The notes under the pieces: model-generated
Told to the model about the DNA's origin: nothing
Databases searched by the model: none
The model's input: only the letters and a program-made list of their open reading frames with translations
Source: Coriolopsis trogii
Lineage: Eukaryota > Basidiomycota > Agaricomycetes > Polyporales > Polyporaceae
Direction: 5' to 3'
DNA: 64,000 nt
NCBI GenBank assembly: GCA_020543525.1
Contig: JAHYIO010000005.1
Span: 1,166,001-1,230,000, forward strand
Shown here: positions 25,827-36,833 of the stretch, in pieces
Layout of the letters: the number at the start of each line of letters is the position of its first letter
How positions within the stretch are numbered: the stretch's first letter is position 1
Translations under genes and position numbers: made by a program

Positions 25827-26550
25827 ATGGCATCTCTACTTTCTGGTGCAACGAAGACCGCGCACCACCTCGCGACATCGTTGCTTAGTGCCGCCGAGGC
25901 GAAGGTCGGCTCGACCATCCCAATCAAAGTCCCCGTCAAGGAGGACGACGCGCAGAAGACGTTCACTTTTGAGGGCATCAAGGGCAAAAACGTATTTGTG
26001 AGTGCTCGCTAGTCCATGGCGTCCCCTCTGAACTCGTGCTCACCCAGCTATTGCTGTAGGTTGGCGTGCCTGGCGCGTTCACTGGTACCTGCTCAGCCCA
26101 GGTTCCTGGATACATCAAGGCCTACGAGCAATTCAAGGAGAAGGGCGTGGAGAACATCTACGTTGTCGCCGTGAACGACGTGTTCGTGATGAAGGCGTGG
26201 AAGGAGCAGCTCGCACCGGAAGGCACTCGTGAGTTTGCTATTCTCCCTACTGCGCGCATAGATATTTGATTCATGTGAATATCGTCTGCAGCGGTCCACT
26301 TCATTGCAGATGACCAGGGCGCGTTCATTGGCGCACTCGGTATGCTGTTTGACGCGTCTCCGCTACTCGGTGCGCCGCGTTCCAAGGTAAGCCGCGACTA
26401 CGCATGCCGTCATCTATCCGTGTTTTGACCCGCGTCATGTAGCGGTTTGCTGCAATCGTAGAAGGCGACACTATAACACACATCGCGGTCGAGTTGAACC
26501 CGTCCGAACTCACGGTGACTGCAGCAGACAAGATTCTGCCATGGCTCTGA
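25827..26550 (+). CDS. atypical 2-Cys peroxiredoxin, PMP20/Asp f 3/PRX5 type
   Basis: Thiol peroxidase that reduces H2O2 and alkyl hydroperoxides. Exons 25827-25997, 26060-26228, 26292-26386 and 26443-26550. The peroxidatic site is PGAFTGTCSAQVPGYI (family form PGAFTPTCS), followed by VVAVNDVFVMKAWKEQ and HFIADDQGAFIGALGMLFDA, all PRX5/AHP1 signatures. The TXXC Thr and Cys are retained; Pro before the catalytic Thr is Gly here. The C-terminus ITHIAVELNPSELTVTAADK with ILPWL has no PTS1, and the N-terminal MASLLSGATKTAHHLATSLL could be a weak mitochondrial signal. The location is therefore open. It lies 210 bp downstream of EAF3 on the same strand. Confidence 0.9.
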
Positions 26551-26978
26551 GCGCGTTCCAGTTCATATATATGTCGGTCTCCGAGGGTCGGAGACAGGAA
26601 GTCAAAGAAGAAGGCAGGACGTACGTTTAACTACCAACTTGTATGTCACGCTGTTGTAATATATTATCAATGCCTTTGACCGGGACAGAACGTGCTGCCG
26701 AGAAGACTGGTGGTCGACAAATAGGCTCGGATAGCAGAGTCGCCTCTCACGCTCTCATGCTTCCTCCCTGAACCTGCCTAATGTCCATGCTGTCCCCAAT
26801 CTTGAGGCACTGCGGCCGCAATTTGGATGCATTATAAGGGCAGCCACTGATTGTGCGACTATGTCAAACCTTGGTTTTATACCTTCCTGTCTCTTCTCCC
26901 TCCAATTCTTGACTTGCCTTCTACTCGCCCTCCACTAACACTTCTCGCACTGGGAACAACTGCTAACGGCTGTCTGCT
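26551..26978. other. intergenic region before the GMC oxidoreductase
   Basis: 428 bp holding the peroxiredoxin 3' UTR and the GMC promoter. A TATA-like TTATAAGGG lies at about 26831, some 145 bp before the ATG, and a CT-rich tract at 26885-26940. Confidence 0.45.
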
Positions 26979-29131
26979 ATGTGGCCTTTCACCACGTCAT
27001 ACCCCGAGCTGGACATCAATCAGCTTAATGATGAGTACGACTATATCGTTATCGGTGCGTCCAATCTTCGCGTCATTGCCCACACATATCCTCGAACTGA
27101 GACTGACTGCTCTGCAGGCGGTGGAACTGCTGGGTGCGCCCTCGCCAACCGTCTATCCGCCTCTCCCTCGATCCGGGTGCTCGTCGTAGAGCGCGGTGCG
27201 GTCGCAGACACTTGGGCCTCTCGCGTACCCCTCTTCTCGTCCGACTTCGCGTCCGATGGCACGCGCACCATCCGCCGGCCCATGGAGCCGCAGAAGGAGC
27301 TCATTGGGAAGGACGGACAGCGCGGGACCCGGGTCGTCGAGGCGTACTCGGGCTCCGTGCTTGGCGGGACGAGCAGGATCAACCAGATGCTGTATACGAG
27401 GGGGCTGCCAGCCGAGTACGACGCTTGGGAGGAGGTGGGTCTGAAAGGGTGGGGTTGGAGCGAGTTGCAGGGATACTTTCTGAGGAGCGAGAAATCGGAC
27501 GTTGAGGTCGCGGGTGTTCACAGCCAGGAAGGTGAGCTCGTCCATGCGTTGACTCATCCTACTTTACGCGTCGCGGAGACTCATGCAGGGCGCGTGGATA
27601 GGCGTATGGAGGAATAGGACGCATACGCGGTTCTATTTCAGTGGCTTTGACGAGTGAGTCCATCGCGCGCGTCGTCTGCTCAGGATACGCTACAAATGTC
27701 TCATAGAGCGATACAGGCGGCCAAGAAGCTGGGCCTGCCGTACATCGACGACCTCAACTCTCCCACCCATCCGCCATTTGGTTGCGCTCAGCTGCATGTC
27801 ACAGTCGACGAGAATGCACACAGGCACTCAACCTACCACGCCTTCCTTCCCAAGAACGTTGCGCTCGCGCGGAAGAACAATCTGCACATATGTACGAACA
27901 CTATCGTCGAGAGACTCGAGATGGAGCGGCGAGCGAATGGCGAGCTCGTAGTAATTGGCGTTGAACTTGGACCGACCGTTGAAGGGCAGGACCGGAGGAA
28001 GAGTAGGAGCGTGAGGGTGAAGAAGGAGGTCGTGCTTTGTGCTGGACCTTTCGGATCCCCTCAAATCTTGATGCTTAGGTGCGGTCGGCTACTGCCCCGG
28101 CGAAATCGTGTTAACAAACTGGGGATTGTAGTGGCATCGGTCCTGCAGAGCATCTAAAGGAGCTGGGCATCACTGTCGTGAAAGACCTGCCCGCTGTGGG
28201 TTCCAACCTAGTAAGCTTATTGATGAAACTCATAACATGCTACACTCCATTAACGTCCATCTCTAGCAAGATCATTTCGGGGTATCTGTAGGGTTCCACA
28301 TCAGCATGAGGGATTCCCTCCTTTCACTTCAAATGCGCCCCTGGGTGTTCTTCATCGAACTCTTGAAGTATCTCATCTGGGGGACTGGTCTGCTCCTGGT
28401 TCCCGTACTCCAGCTGGCCGTCTTTACGCACTCGAAACTGCTTGATGGTCAAGGAGCACCTCCGAAGAAGGAGAAGGCGTTCGACGAGCAGCTCCCCGAC
28501 ATTGAGATTATGCCGGTAAGCCGCCTTCCTCGCAACTCGTGCTTGCTCCACCTCTGACCTGAATACGACTGCGGTGACACAGATGGCGTACGAGAGTCAA
28601 GACACAGGAGGTTCTGGGATAGGGATCCCTCGCACGGGCGGCGCAGGCTCGTACAGCTTCCTCAACGTCCTGCTCGCTCCCAAGTCGCGCGGGACGGTGC
28701 GCCTGTCGTCAGCGGACCCCCGCGCACCGCTCGTCATCGACCCGGCCTATCTGTCGAACGCGGCAGACTTGGCGCCATTGCGGGCATCGCTGCGGCTCTC
28801 GCTCCGTCTGAGGGACAAGATGCGCGAGAACGGGTACCGGATGGAGGACGCGGCGGTGCCGAGCAGCGAGAAGGACGAGGACTTGGACGAGTGGATCCGG
28901 AGGGCGAACCGGTCGACGTACCATTATTCTTCCACGTGCCGTATGGGGAGGGAAGACGACGAGGAGTGGGAGGGAGGTGCGGTCGTCGACGAACGGCTGA
29001 GGGTGTATGGGGTGGGTAAGTTGAGGGTGGCCGACTCGTCTGTGTTCCCATGGGTGCCGAGGACGCACACGCAAGCCCCTAGCGTGGCGATTGGGGAGAA
29101 GTGTGCCGATTTGATCTTGACCGACATGTAG
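26979..29131 (+). CDS. GMC family FAD-dependent oxidoreductase (choline dehydrogenase/AOX-like)
   Basis: Glucose-methanol-choline oxidoreductase; the substrate is probably an alcohol but is not predictable. ATG at 26979 (MWPFTTSYPELD) with no signal peptide. Dinucleotide-binding motif DYIVIGGGTAGCALANRL, interrupted by an intron of about 60 nt exactly within GGG. FAD-binding GSVLGGTSRINQMLYTRG (GMC signature 1 region), VVLCAGPFGSPQILMLSGIG (signature 2), and VGSNLQDHFGV. The C-terminal catalytic region YHYSSTCRMG, then LRVADSSVFPWVPRTHTQAP and SVAIGEKCADLIL, keeps both candidate catalytic histidines. A hydrophobic stretch (FFIELLKYLIWGTGLLLVPV) lies mid-protein. At least six introns; stop TAG at 29129-29131. 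The lack of a signal peptide suggests an intracellular enzyme, unlike secreted aryl-alcohol oxidases. Confidence 0.88.
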
Positions 29132-29288
29132 AGCGGGTTGGATGCTGTCTTGGATGTTTGTAATCGCAGTGATATGCTCGTGCTCGAATACGCGAGAAAC
29201 CCTCCTTACGAACAAGCTGTAGCCGTGGTGCGTCTGAAGCGTAGATTCGTATGCGGTATTAGTACAGAGGCGGCTCTATGCAAGCAAA

Positions 29289-30335
29289 TCAGTCCTCAGG
29301 CTCGTCTAGGTGTGCGTCCAGTCCTTTGGCATCTTTGCGCAACTCCTCCTCCTCGAGTGCCATGACGTCCTCTGGCGGTTCGACGTCGTCTTCGCCCTCA
29401 TCTTCTTCCTCATCAATATCCTCGTCCTCGTCCATCTCTTCGTCCTCAGGTTCGTCCTGGTCGACCATGTCCTGGTCTTCGTCGACATCGACGGTCGCGC
29501 CCTCCGGCGGCCCGTGGTCCATCTCAGCGTCCGATGATGGGTCTGCACGTCCGCGCGCGGCCGCCGAGGGACCTGCGCTAGCAGAGCCTGCGGGAGGAAT
29601 GGCGTGGGCTGACACAGTCTCTGTCTGAGCCTCGGAGACATCTTGCGCTACAGCTTTGGCCTTTCCCTTGCCCTTGGGGCCCGTAGAGGCAGATGCGGGG
29701 TCGGACGCGTCTTTGGCCTTGCCCTTGGCACCCTTGCGTTTGTCTGATCTCTGGAGTTCGCGATAGACTGGCACCGTGCGGGGTAAGAGCTGCAGACGGC
29801 GAGAGAGGGTGGAAGAACGACGTACCGGCAAGTTCGCCCTGGATGTTCTCTGCGATGTCTCCGAATTCGACCAGTTCGAGGGCCTTGAGGACGTCGGTGG
29901 CGGAGATGCTCTTGTGCTGTTTCGAGCTCGCAACTTCGTGCGCTCTGCATTTGAATAGTGCATGAGAGCTGGGGGAGGGGGGACAGTCCTACGGATGACA
30001 CTCACGTCGCGGCTACACGCCGGGAGTTTGAGTGGTAGGTTAGGGAACAATGATAGGAGAGACGCACCGAGGTAGTTGATGAACACGGTGGACGCCTTGA
30101 GGATGGAGAGGATAACCTCCTTGGAGAACTTGGTGTTCTCTGGCACCTAAACACCGCTCGTAATTCAAAAAGGACGTCGGACGCGTGCGACGCGTCGAAA
30201 CACGCTTGCCTGGGATGCCCTCGCAAGCTTCATGATCAAGGAGCGGGGCAGCTCGAAGTTGTCGATGCCGTCAGCGACAGCATCTTGCTGTGCTTGCGCG
30301 GTGACCGACGCAGTCGATTCCTTGGCTCTGGGCAT
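29289..30335 (-). CDS. DPB4: DPB4, DNA polymerase epsilon histone-fold subunit (POLE3-like)
   Basis: Histone-fold protein that pairs with DPB3 in DNA polymerase epsilon and possibly in a chromatin-remodelling complex. ATG at 30335. Exon 1 (30335-30210) encodes FELPRSLIMKLARASQ. Exon 2 (30146-30068) gives VPENTKFSKEVILSILKAST with VFINYL. Exon 3 is 7 nt (30012-30006), and exon 4 starts at 29944. The joined reading is VFINYLAATAHEVASSKQ, then HKSISATDVLKALELVEFGD, the conserved core. Intron 1 is GC-AG (CAG|GCAAGC, 63 nt). After the fold comes a Lys/Gly-rich then a very acidic tail (MDEDEDIDEEEDEGEDDVEP), ending DEPED with TGA at 29291-29289. It is divergently arranged with GPI13, 202 bp between the start codons. 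Confidence 0.9.
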
Positions 30336-30537
30336 CTCCCGGAGTGTGTTCTGGGGTGTGGTGGAGGGAGGTGGTGGTGGTCACAGTCGTTGTGGCTGAA
30401 GACGCGCTCGAGCGCGCGCCGTCCACGTCTCTTGACTTCGAGTGTGAGAGTCTGGCCACCGACCACGACGTCGCCCGATGCTTTGAGTTCGCGTTCAGAC
30501 CTCCTTCTCTGCTTGAAAACCCCCAGCGTGGCCCTGG
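30336..30537. promoter_or_regulatory. bidirectional promoter DPB4 / GPI13
   Basis: Only 202 bp separate the divergent ATGs, so both promoters must overlap. No clear TATA box; the DPB4 side has a GT-rich run at about 30350-30390. Confidence 0.5.
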
Positions 30538-33500
30538 ATGGCGTCGAAAGGGCTCTCTCTACTCATCTGGCTATTCTTCGTGCATCTCGCCGGACTATAC
30601 CTCTACACGCGCGGCTTCCTCCTCACCCGTCTCTCGCTCAACACACTCAGCTCTTGTCCTGACGGCGAATGCACCCTCAAGCCGTCGCACAAAAGGGCAA
30701 TCGTTCTTGTCATTGATGCTCTCCGCTATGACTTCCTCAGCCCCCATCCACCCCACCCGCCATCACCCTACCACCACAATGTGCTCCTACTCCCCCAGCA
30801 GCTTACCGCCTCCCAGCCAGAGCACTCGCTCTTGTTCGAGATGTACTCGGACCCACCAACTACTACTCTTCAACGTCTCAAGGGCATCACTACCGGGTCC
30901 CTGCCTACGTTCATGGAGATGGGTTCCAACTTTGGAGGTTCGTCCATTACCGAGGACTCCTTCATCGGCCAGCTACGGGTGGCCGGAAAGAAAGTAAGAT
31001 TCCCTCATGGTCAATACGACGATTACGAACAATCAGTCATGCAGCTGTAGATCGCGTTCATGGGCGACGACACCTGGACCACTGTATTCCCAGACGCTTT
31101 TGACGCCAACATGACATTTCCCTACGACTCCTTCAACGTCGAAGACTTGCACACCGTCGACGAGGGTGTGATCGAACATCTCTTCCCACTCTTACAGGAG
31201 TCCCGGCCCTCCTGGGACGTTCTCATCGGCCATTTCCTCGGAGTAGACCATGTCGGTCACCGCGTCGGCCCCGACCATCCGACGATGAAGCTCAAGTTGA
31301 ACCAAATGGACAGCGTCCTCCGTCGCGTCGTCGAGCTCCTGGATGACGACACGCTCCTCGTCCTCATGGGAGACCACGGTATGGACAGGAAGGGCGACCA
31401 CGGGGGCGACGGAGACCACGAGACGTCTGCAGCGTTGTGGGTGTACAGCAAGCGGCACCGGTTGCTCCATCCGCGCGCGCACATCCCTCCGTTCCTCCTG
31501 ACTACCCGCCAGTTCCCGGGAGCTAGCGTACACCATCGACACATCCAGCAGATCGACCTCGCGCCGACGCTTTCTCTCGCCCTTGGACTGCCCATCCCGT
31601 TCAACAACCTTGGGACGGTCGTTCCAGAGCTCTTTTGGCACGACGAGAGGGGCAAGGACTATAGTCGCGCGCTGACGCTGAACGCGGAACAGGTGAAGCG
31701 CTACTTGGACACGTACCGAGCAAGCCCTTCTGGTTCGGAACTCGATGGTGTCTGGCATGATTTGGAACACGCATGGGCGTCGGTGAACGTTGCCGGAAGG
31801 ACAGACTCGGAGGCGCGTCTGTCTGCCATGGTGGCGTACACCCGTACCGCACTCCATGCATGCCGCATGCTCTGGGCACAGTTCAATGTCTCGCTCATGG
31901 TGCTTGGCTTGGTCCTCCTGGTGACTGGCACGACGGCAGCGGCGCTCATGTACCATAAACTGGCTGTGCTGGACGACCAGTGGGAGGGCTGGGTCTCCGA
32001 GACGCGGCGATGGTGTTTGTCGAGCATGTTTGGCGGGTCCTTCCTGGGCTTCGTCGCGTATATGGCTGTCTCTCGCTACGTGAAGGGGCTTGGACTCTTA
32101 GAGGCCCTGCTGTTTGGAGCGGCGTTCGCCTCGTCTGCTGTGATGATCTCAACCGCCATGCCCTCCTTATCCGGCCTATCCACCTCGACTCTCTCGTCGT
32201 TGCCTCTGCCGCTGTTTCTGCACGCCGCGGTGTTCGCGTCGAACTCGTTCACCGTCTGGGAAGACCGCGTGCTCACGTACCTGCTCGTGTCGTCGATCGT
32301 GCCGAACATCCTGACCGGGTTCGCAGCGCCGACGGCGAGGCTGCGGGTGCGCATCCTAGGCTACAGCGCGCTGTTCGCTGTCTGCGTGCGGCTGATGGCG
32401 CTGAGCACGGTGTGCAGGGAGGAGCAGCAGCCGTTCTGCCGGGTGACGTTCTTTGCGTCGTCGACGCTCCCCTCGCCGCCGCCCGCGGTACTGGCGCTCT
32501 CGGTCCCGGTCGCGCTGGGGCTGCCGTGGGTGGTGAGACGGTTCTTGAAGATCTCAAAGTCGGACCAGGGGACGGGCGCGCTGGTGCTGTCGTGGATCCT
32601 GCCGGCCGTGCTCTTCCTCGGGAGCACGTGCTGGATCATGGAGCACTGGGACTCGTCCGAGCGGTTTGGACCGGAGTGGGCGGGCACGCTGCGGCTCGCG
32701 AGGACGGTGTCGGCGTGGATGGCGATGGGGGCGGTCGTGTTCGTCGGCTACGGGCTGTGGTGGCTCGTGCCGCTGTGTCTGCATATCTCGACGGAGACGA
32801 AGGGAGGGCAGGGCAAGCGGGAGGTGACGGTGCTCGGGTTCGCGAATGCGTACGGGGCGCCGTATCTGATCTTTTGGACCCTCTGCCTTGGGCTGCTGTA
32901 CCCGGCGACGCAGCTGACGGGCCAGCTCGTGCTCGCGCTCGCTGTGGTCGCGGTGCTCGCGCACCTGGAGGTGGTGGACAGCGTGCGGGATGTGCGGGGT
33001 CTCGAGGCGGTCTTCGCGTCCGGGAACCCGTCGGCGATCTTGGAGGGGGAGAACCTGGGCGCGCCAAGGATGCCGGTGCGGTTCGCAGAGGTCGCGCCGC
33101 TCGCGCTGCTGTCGCTGCACGCGTTCTTTGGGACGGGCCACCAGGCGGCGATCCCGTCGATCCAGTGGAAGACGGCGTTTGTGCTGAGCGCGACGGTCAG
33201 GTACCCGTTCTCGCCGGTGGTGGTGGGGATGAACACGTTTGGGCCGGTGCTGTTGGTCGCGCTGGGGGCGCCGCTGGTGGGGCTGTGGAACGTGGCGCCG
33301 CTGCCGCAACCGGAGGCGGACGGGCGGGTGAGGGGGGATGCGCTGCGGGCGGGGCTGGGGATGATGGTGTACCATGGGGTGGTGGGGGTGAGCAGCGCGG
33401 TGTGCGCGGCGTGGCTGAGGCGGCACCTGATGGTGTGGAAGATCTTTGCGCCGAGGTTCATGCTGGCGGCGGTGAGTGTCATTGTTGTGGACCTGGCGGT

Positions 33501-33579
33501 GGTCGTCGGGGTGGGCGTCGGGGTTGGGCGTGTGTCGGGGCGGGCGTCGAGGCTGTTTGTGTCGATGGGGAAGAGGTAG
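30538..33579 (+). CDS. GPI13: GPI13/PIG-O, GPI ethanolamine-phosphate transferase 3
   Basis: ER multi-spanning enzyme that adds phosphoethanolamine to the third mannose of the GPI anchor precursor, the bridge later joined to proteins. ATG at 30538 with an N-terminal signal-anchor LSLLIWLFFVHLAGLYLY. Luminal alkaline-phosphatase-like domain: AIVLVIDALRYDF (metal ligand and nucleophile region), LKGITTGSLPTF, DSFIGQL, FMGDDTWTTVFPDAF, GHFLGVDHVGHRVGPDHP and LVLMGDHGMDRKGDHGGDGD. One intron (30994-31050) joins AGKK to IAFMGDD. About 560 residues of transmembrane segments follow, from FNVSLMVLGLVLLVTGTTAA onward. Total about 990 residues, close to yeast GPI13 (about 1,017). Stop TAG at 33577-33579. 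GC content rises sharply in the 3' half. Confidence 0.93.
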
Positions 33580-35030
33580 TGGGGATGGGCAACGCCCGCA
33601 GGTCCACAGTTGTTTGTTCGTATTTGGCTTCAGATAAGACGCCCACTGTATCCAGTACAGAAAGTGCGCGACGTTTGTAGCCTTCCTCCCCTCATTTCGA
33701 GCCATTAGAAAGTGTGCGCTGGACTATATGTATGTCATGCTAGGGTTTCGCCAAACAATATAATTGACAGCTGTTGTATGTTGAATAATAGAATATGGTC
33801 TGGCTGTCCGAGCAAGGTTTCACAAGAAGTCAATTGGCGAAGCACTAGAATACACTGAAATAAATCATTCCAACAAAAATGCCAGATATCGCAGAGAACA
33901 CATGGATCTGCAAACGTCGCGCACAGTTGCACGGTTGCGCGAGGTGCGCGACATGCTAGCGCCGGTGCCACAGTCGTGATAGCACGAATCACATGACCCT
34001 GTTTCCACCATTTCGGGAGATGTCCGCACACCGAGAGCACATTGTCCTCGCCGTTCTGGCCTACGCTGCGTGTTCTGTGAGCGGTATGAACTCAGAGGTG
34101 TAGTGGGCATGATATACAAGAATCTTGCCACATTTCATCACAGTTTGAGGGCACCATAGGCAGTCTACAGCCTGGCGTTGCGGACAGTCTGAGAGTGAGG
34201 CCCTCTTTGGAAAGAAGATCGCACAAACGGGGTCCCCTTCCATTCTATAGAGTCTATTGGTATTTCATCCACTCACGCGACTATGTAGTCCTACGCTACG
34301 CTACCCCCTGTATATTGTCTCAGTCACGCCTCGCACCTCTCGCCATAATCATACTCACATTCCTATTAGTATTACCAATCTCGGTGCGCGCGCGCACGCG
34401 CGCGAGCTTGACCCGGAGGCGCTTCACCTCCCATCAGGCCCACTGCGGACTCGGGCGGCTGATGACTAAGCTGCCCACAGAGCTCACCGACGTTGCCCAT
34501 CCCCAGAGGTAGACGAGTGTTTGATCATAGGTAGTATAATAAACGCACTGGCTAGACTACTAAGTCAGACTAGGTCGCATTCGGCAGTTCTGTTCAGATC
34601 AGATCGTTCTCGCTGCGTCCGTGATGACTGCCGACGCGCCCCGGGCGTTATTGTCTCTGAACAAAAACAAAGTCGTCGTGGCGGGCGCGGGGTGAGAAGC
34701 GAGCGTTCACACAGCCCGCCACGGCCGTCGTGCTCGACATGGCCCACGTCGCCTGACCGCCTCTCCTCGTCCTCGTCCTGCCATGGTTCGCCCTCTCTTC
34801 GTCCACTGACGACCACCGCCTCTGCCCCCGTCCTCGTCGCCGCCAGCCACGCGCTCCCGTCCACCCATCACCGCCTTCTCCGCGCCCGTCCCCGGCCCTT
34901 GCCCTCGCACTCTCACCATCTCCAGACTCCCTCTCCTCACCCTCCCCATTCTCTCTGTTCCTGAACGAACTCACGAATTAACGTCCTCACGAGCGTATCG
35001 CCCGCATTCGCACTCGCACTCACATTCGCC
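33580..35030. other. 1.45-kb intergenic region, GPI13 to terpene synthase
   Basis: No gene seen. A locally AT-rich patch lies at 33720-33890. An alternating GCGCGC/ACGCGCGCG run is at 34386-34405, a possible Z-DNA-forming tract. The end of the region (34900-35030) is the CT-rich leader of the terpene synthase homologue. Confidence 0.45.
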
Positions 35031-36147
35031 ATGGGCAGCATCCGTATCCCAAACTTCCCAGCCTTCTGCTCTCCCCATTTCGAGCTGCGCTGCAACGCCC
35101 ACTGCCATCAAGTCTCCCTCTCCGCCGAAAAATGGGCCCTCTCCAACCCTCTCTTCCTCGACCACGACGAGGAGGCTCGTCTCCCTGGCGCCCGTCTAGG
35201 CCTCCTCGCCGCCCTCTGCTTTCCCCACTGCGATCCCGCCCAGCTGCTCGCGATCACAAAGTGGCTCATCATCCTCACCCACTGGACAGACCGGCCCCGC
35301 TCTCTCTACGCGGACGAAGAGTTCTTTGACCCGTGAGTCTTCCTTCCTCGTCACCGTCTATGTCCTCTTCTCCTCCGTTTCCTCCGTCTCCGTCTCCGTC
35401 TTCTCGTCCCAGCCGTGCTATTACGTCCTTCCTCTGCACCGTCACCTCCTCAAGACAAGGCTCTGACGATGCTCACAGAATATGGACGAGATCCTTACGG
35501 CCCACCACCCGCCGTGACTGGCAAAAGCGCTTCCAGAGACACCTCGCTGCCTTCCGTCTAGGTCAAGCCATCTCGTCCCATGATGCGGACCAAGGCGTCA
35601 TCCCCGACCTCGAGTCTTACATCTCCGTCCGCCGCGATTCGTCCGGTGTCAAAATGCTCCTCGACCTCGTCGTCTATGCCGGCGGTCTCAACGTCCCACA
35701 GCAGATATACGACCACCCCCTGCTGCGGCGACTGCGACAAGACGCGGTGGACGTCATAGCCTGGTCTACGGTGAGTCTCGTCATTCTACAGGTCGCATGT
35801 GCTGAGCGATGCTGACGAACGGCCGCGCGCTCGGTCAGGACGTCGCTGCGTACGCTCAGCATCCGCATACGTCCAACCTCGTCACGGTCGTCATGTCCGA
35901 GCGCAGGTATACCGCCCAGGCCGCTGTCCAGTACGCGGGCACGCTCGTCAAGGACACCATCTGCAACTTTGTCGAGAACGAGGCGCTCCTGCCCGACTTT
36001 GGCGACTGGGAGGACGACGTCCGGGCGTACGTCCGCGGGCTCAAGGACTGCGTCGTCGGCTCCCTCCATTGGCTGTACGAGACGGACAGGTTCTTTGGCG
36101 ACATGGGCGAGGACGTGCGCTCGTCCGGCTGGGTGTTCGTGTCATGA
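35031..36147 (+). CDS. terpene synthase homologue with degenerate metal-binding motifs
   Basis: Class I terpenoid synthase fold of the basidiomycete sesquiterpene cyclase type. Three exons: 35031 to 35332, about 35480 to 35769, and about 35840 to 36147. Family blocks: RIPNFPAFC with a Cys-rich NPH-like region, RFQRHLAAFRLGQ, IPDLESYISVRRDSSGVKML, LNVPQQIYDHPLLRRL, TSNLVTVVM, YVRGLKDCVVGSLHWLYETD, RFFGDMG. Where active enzymes carry the Asp-rich motif, this one reads THWTDRPRS, with at most one acid kept. Where they carry NDxxSxxxE it reads TDVAAYAQH, so Asn, Ser and Glu are all replaced. The RY pair is RF. The frames are otherwise intact across both introns. It may be a catalytically dead or repurposed cyclase. 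Confidence 0.72.
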
Positions 36148-36833
36148 GCGTTTCCGAGCTCCTCCGCATTCCGAGGGCCTTCGATACCATACTTGCCAGA
36201 CCAGAGTCAGGGATCATCAGGGACAGTCAATCTCCGCCATCACTTCATCTCATCTCACACACCGTTCCCGCTCACGAATCATATATCTATATGGACCTTC
36301 GCATCTTCGTTCGTTCCGCATTGACCGAGCTATTAGATTATGTATATTCGCAATCTCCTCGTCCGCACTCCTGTTTACTAACATGTGTACATCTCATCCC
36401 CCCTCGAGCCGGTTTCTCCTACACGTACACCCTGAGCTGCCAGATCCATTCCAGCATCGCATCGTCAGCATTAGTCGTCACTCCATTCACTCGTATCGTT
36501 CGTATGGTCATCGTCCCACCCGTAGTAGTGTCCTGCTAGTCGCATTCTTGTACATCTCTCCCCCTTAGAGACGCACGTCCCTCCCCCCCTCGATCTTCGA
36601 GTTCCCTGAGCTTTGTCTAGTTCAGTCGCCATGCAGACCTCTCAATGTGAGATTGAGATGGTCGCTTTTCCAGAGTCGATGCGTGCGATTGAGTGGTGCC
36701 CTTTCCGATGCGGCTCGGGATGCTTGCAAGAACTTGGACGAAGAGCGAAGGGTATCACCAAACTTCTCATCACATGGAAGCCACAGAAAGCATACACTCC
36801 CGAAACCCAATAGTACCACAAACTAACGCAGAC
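36148..36833. other. convergent intergenic region
   Basis: 686 bp between the 3' ends of the terpene synthase homologue and the DUF4246 gene. No gene or repeat recognised. Confidence 0.5.

Noticed and set aside
31980..33680. 566- and 383-codon frames overlapping GPI13
   Set aside because: Shadows in GC-rich coding DNA; GPI13 matches its family across the same bases.
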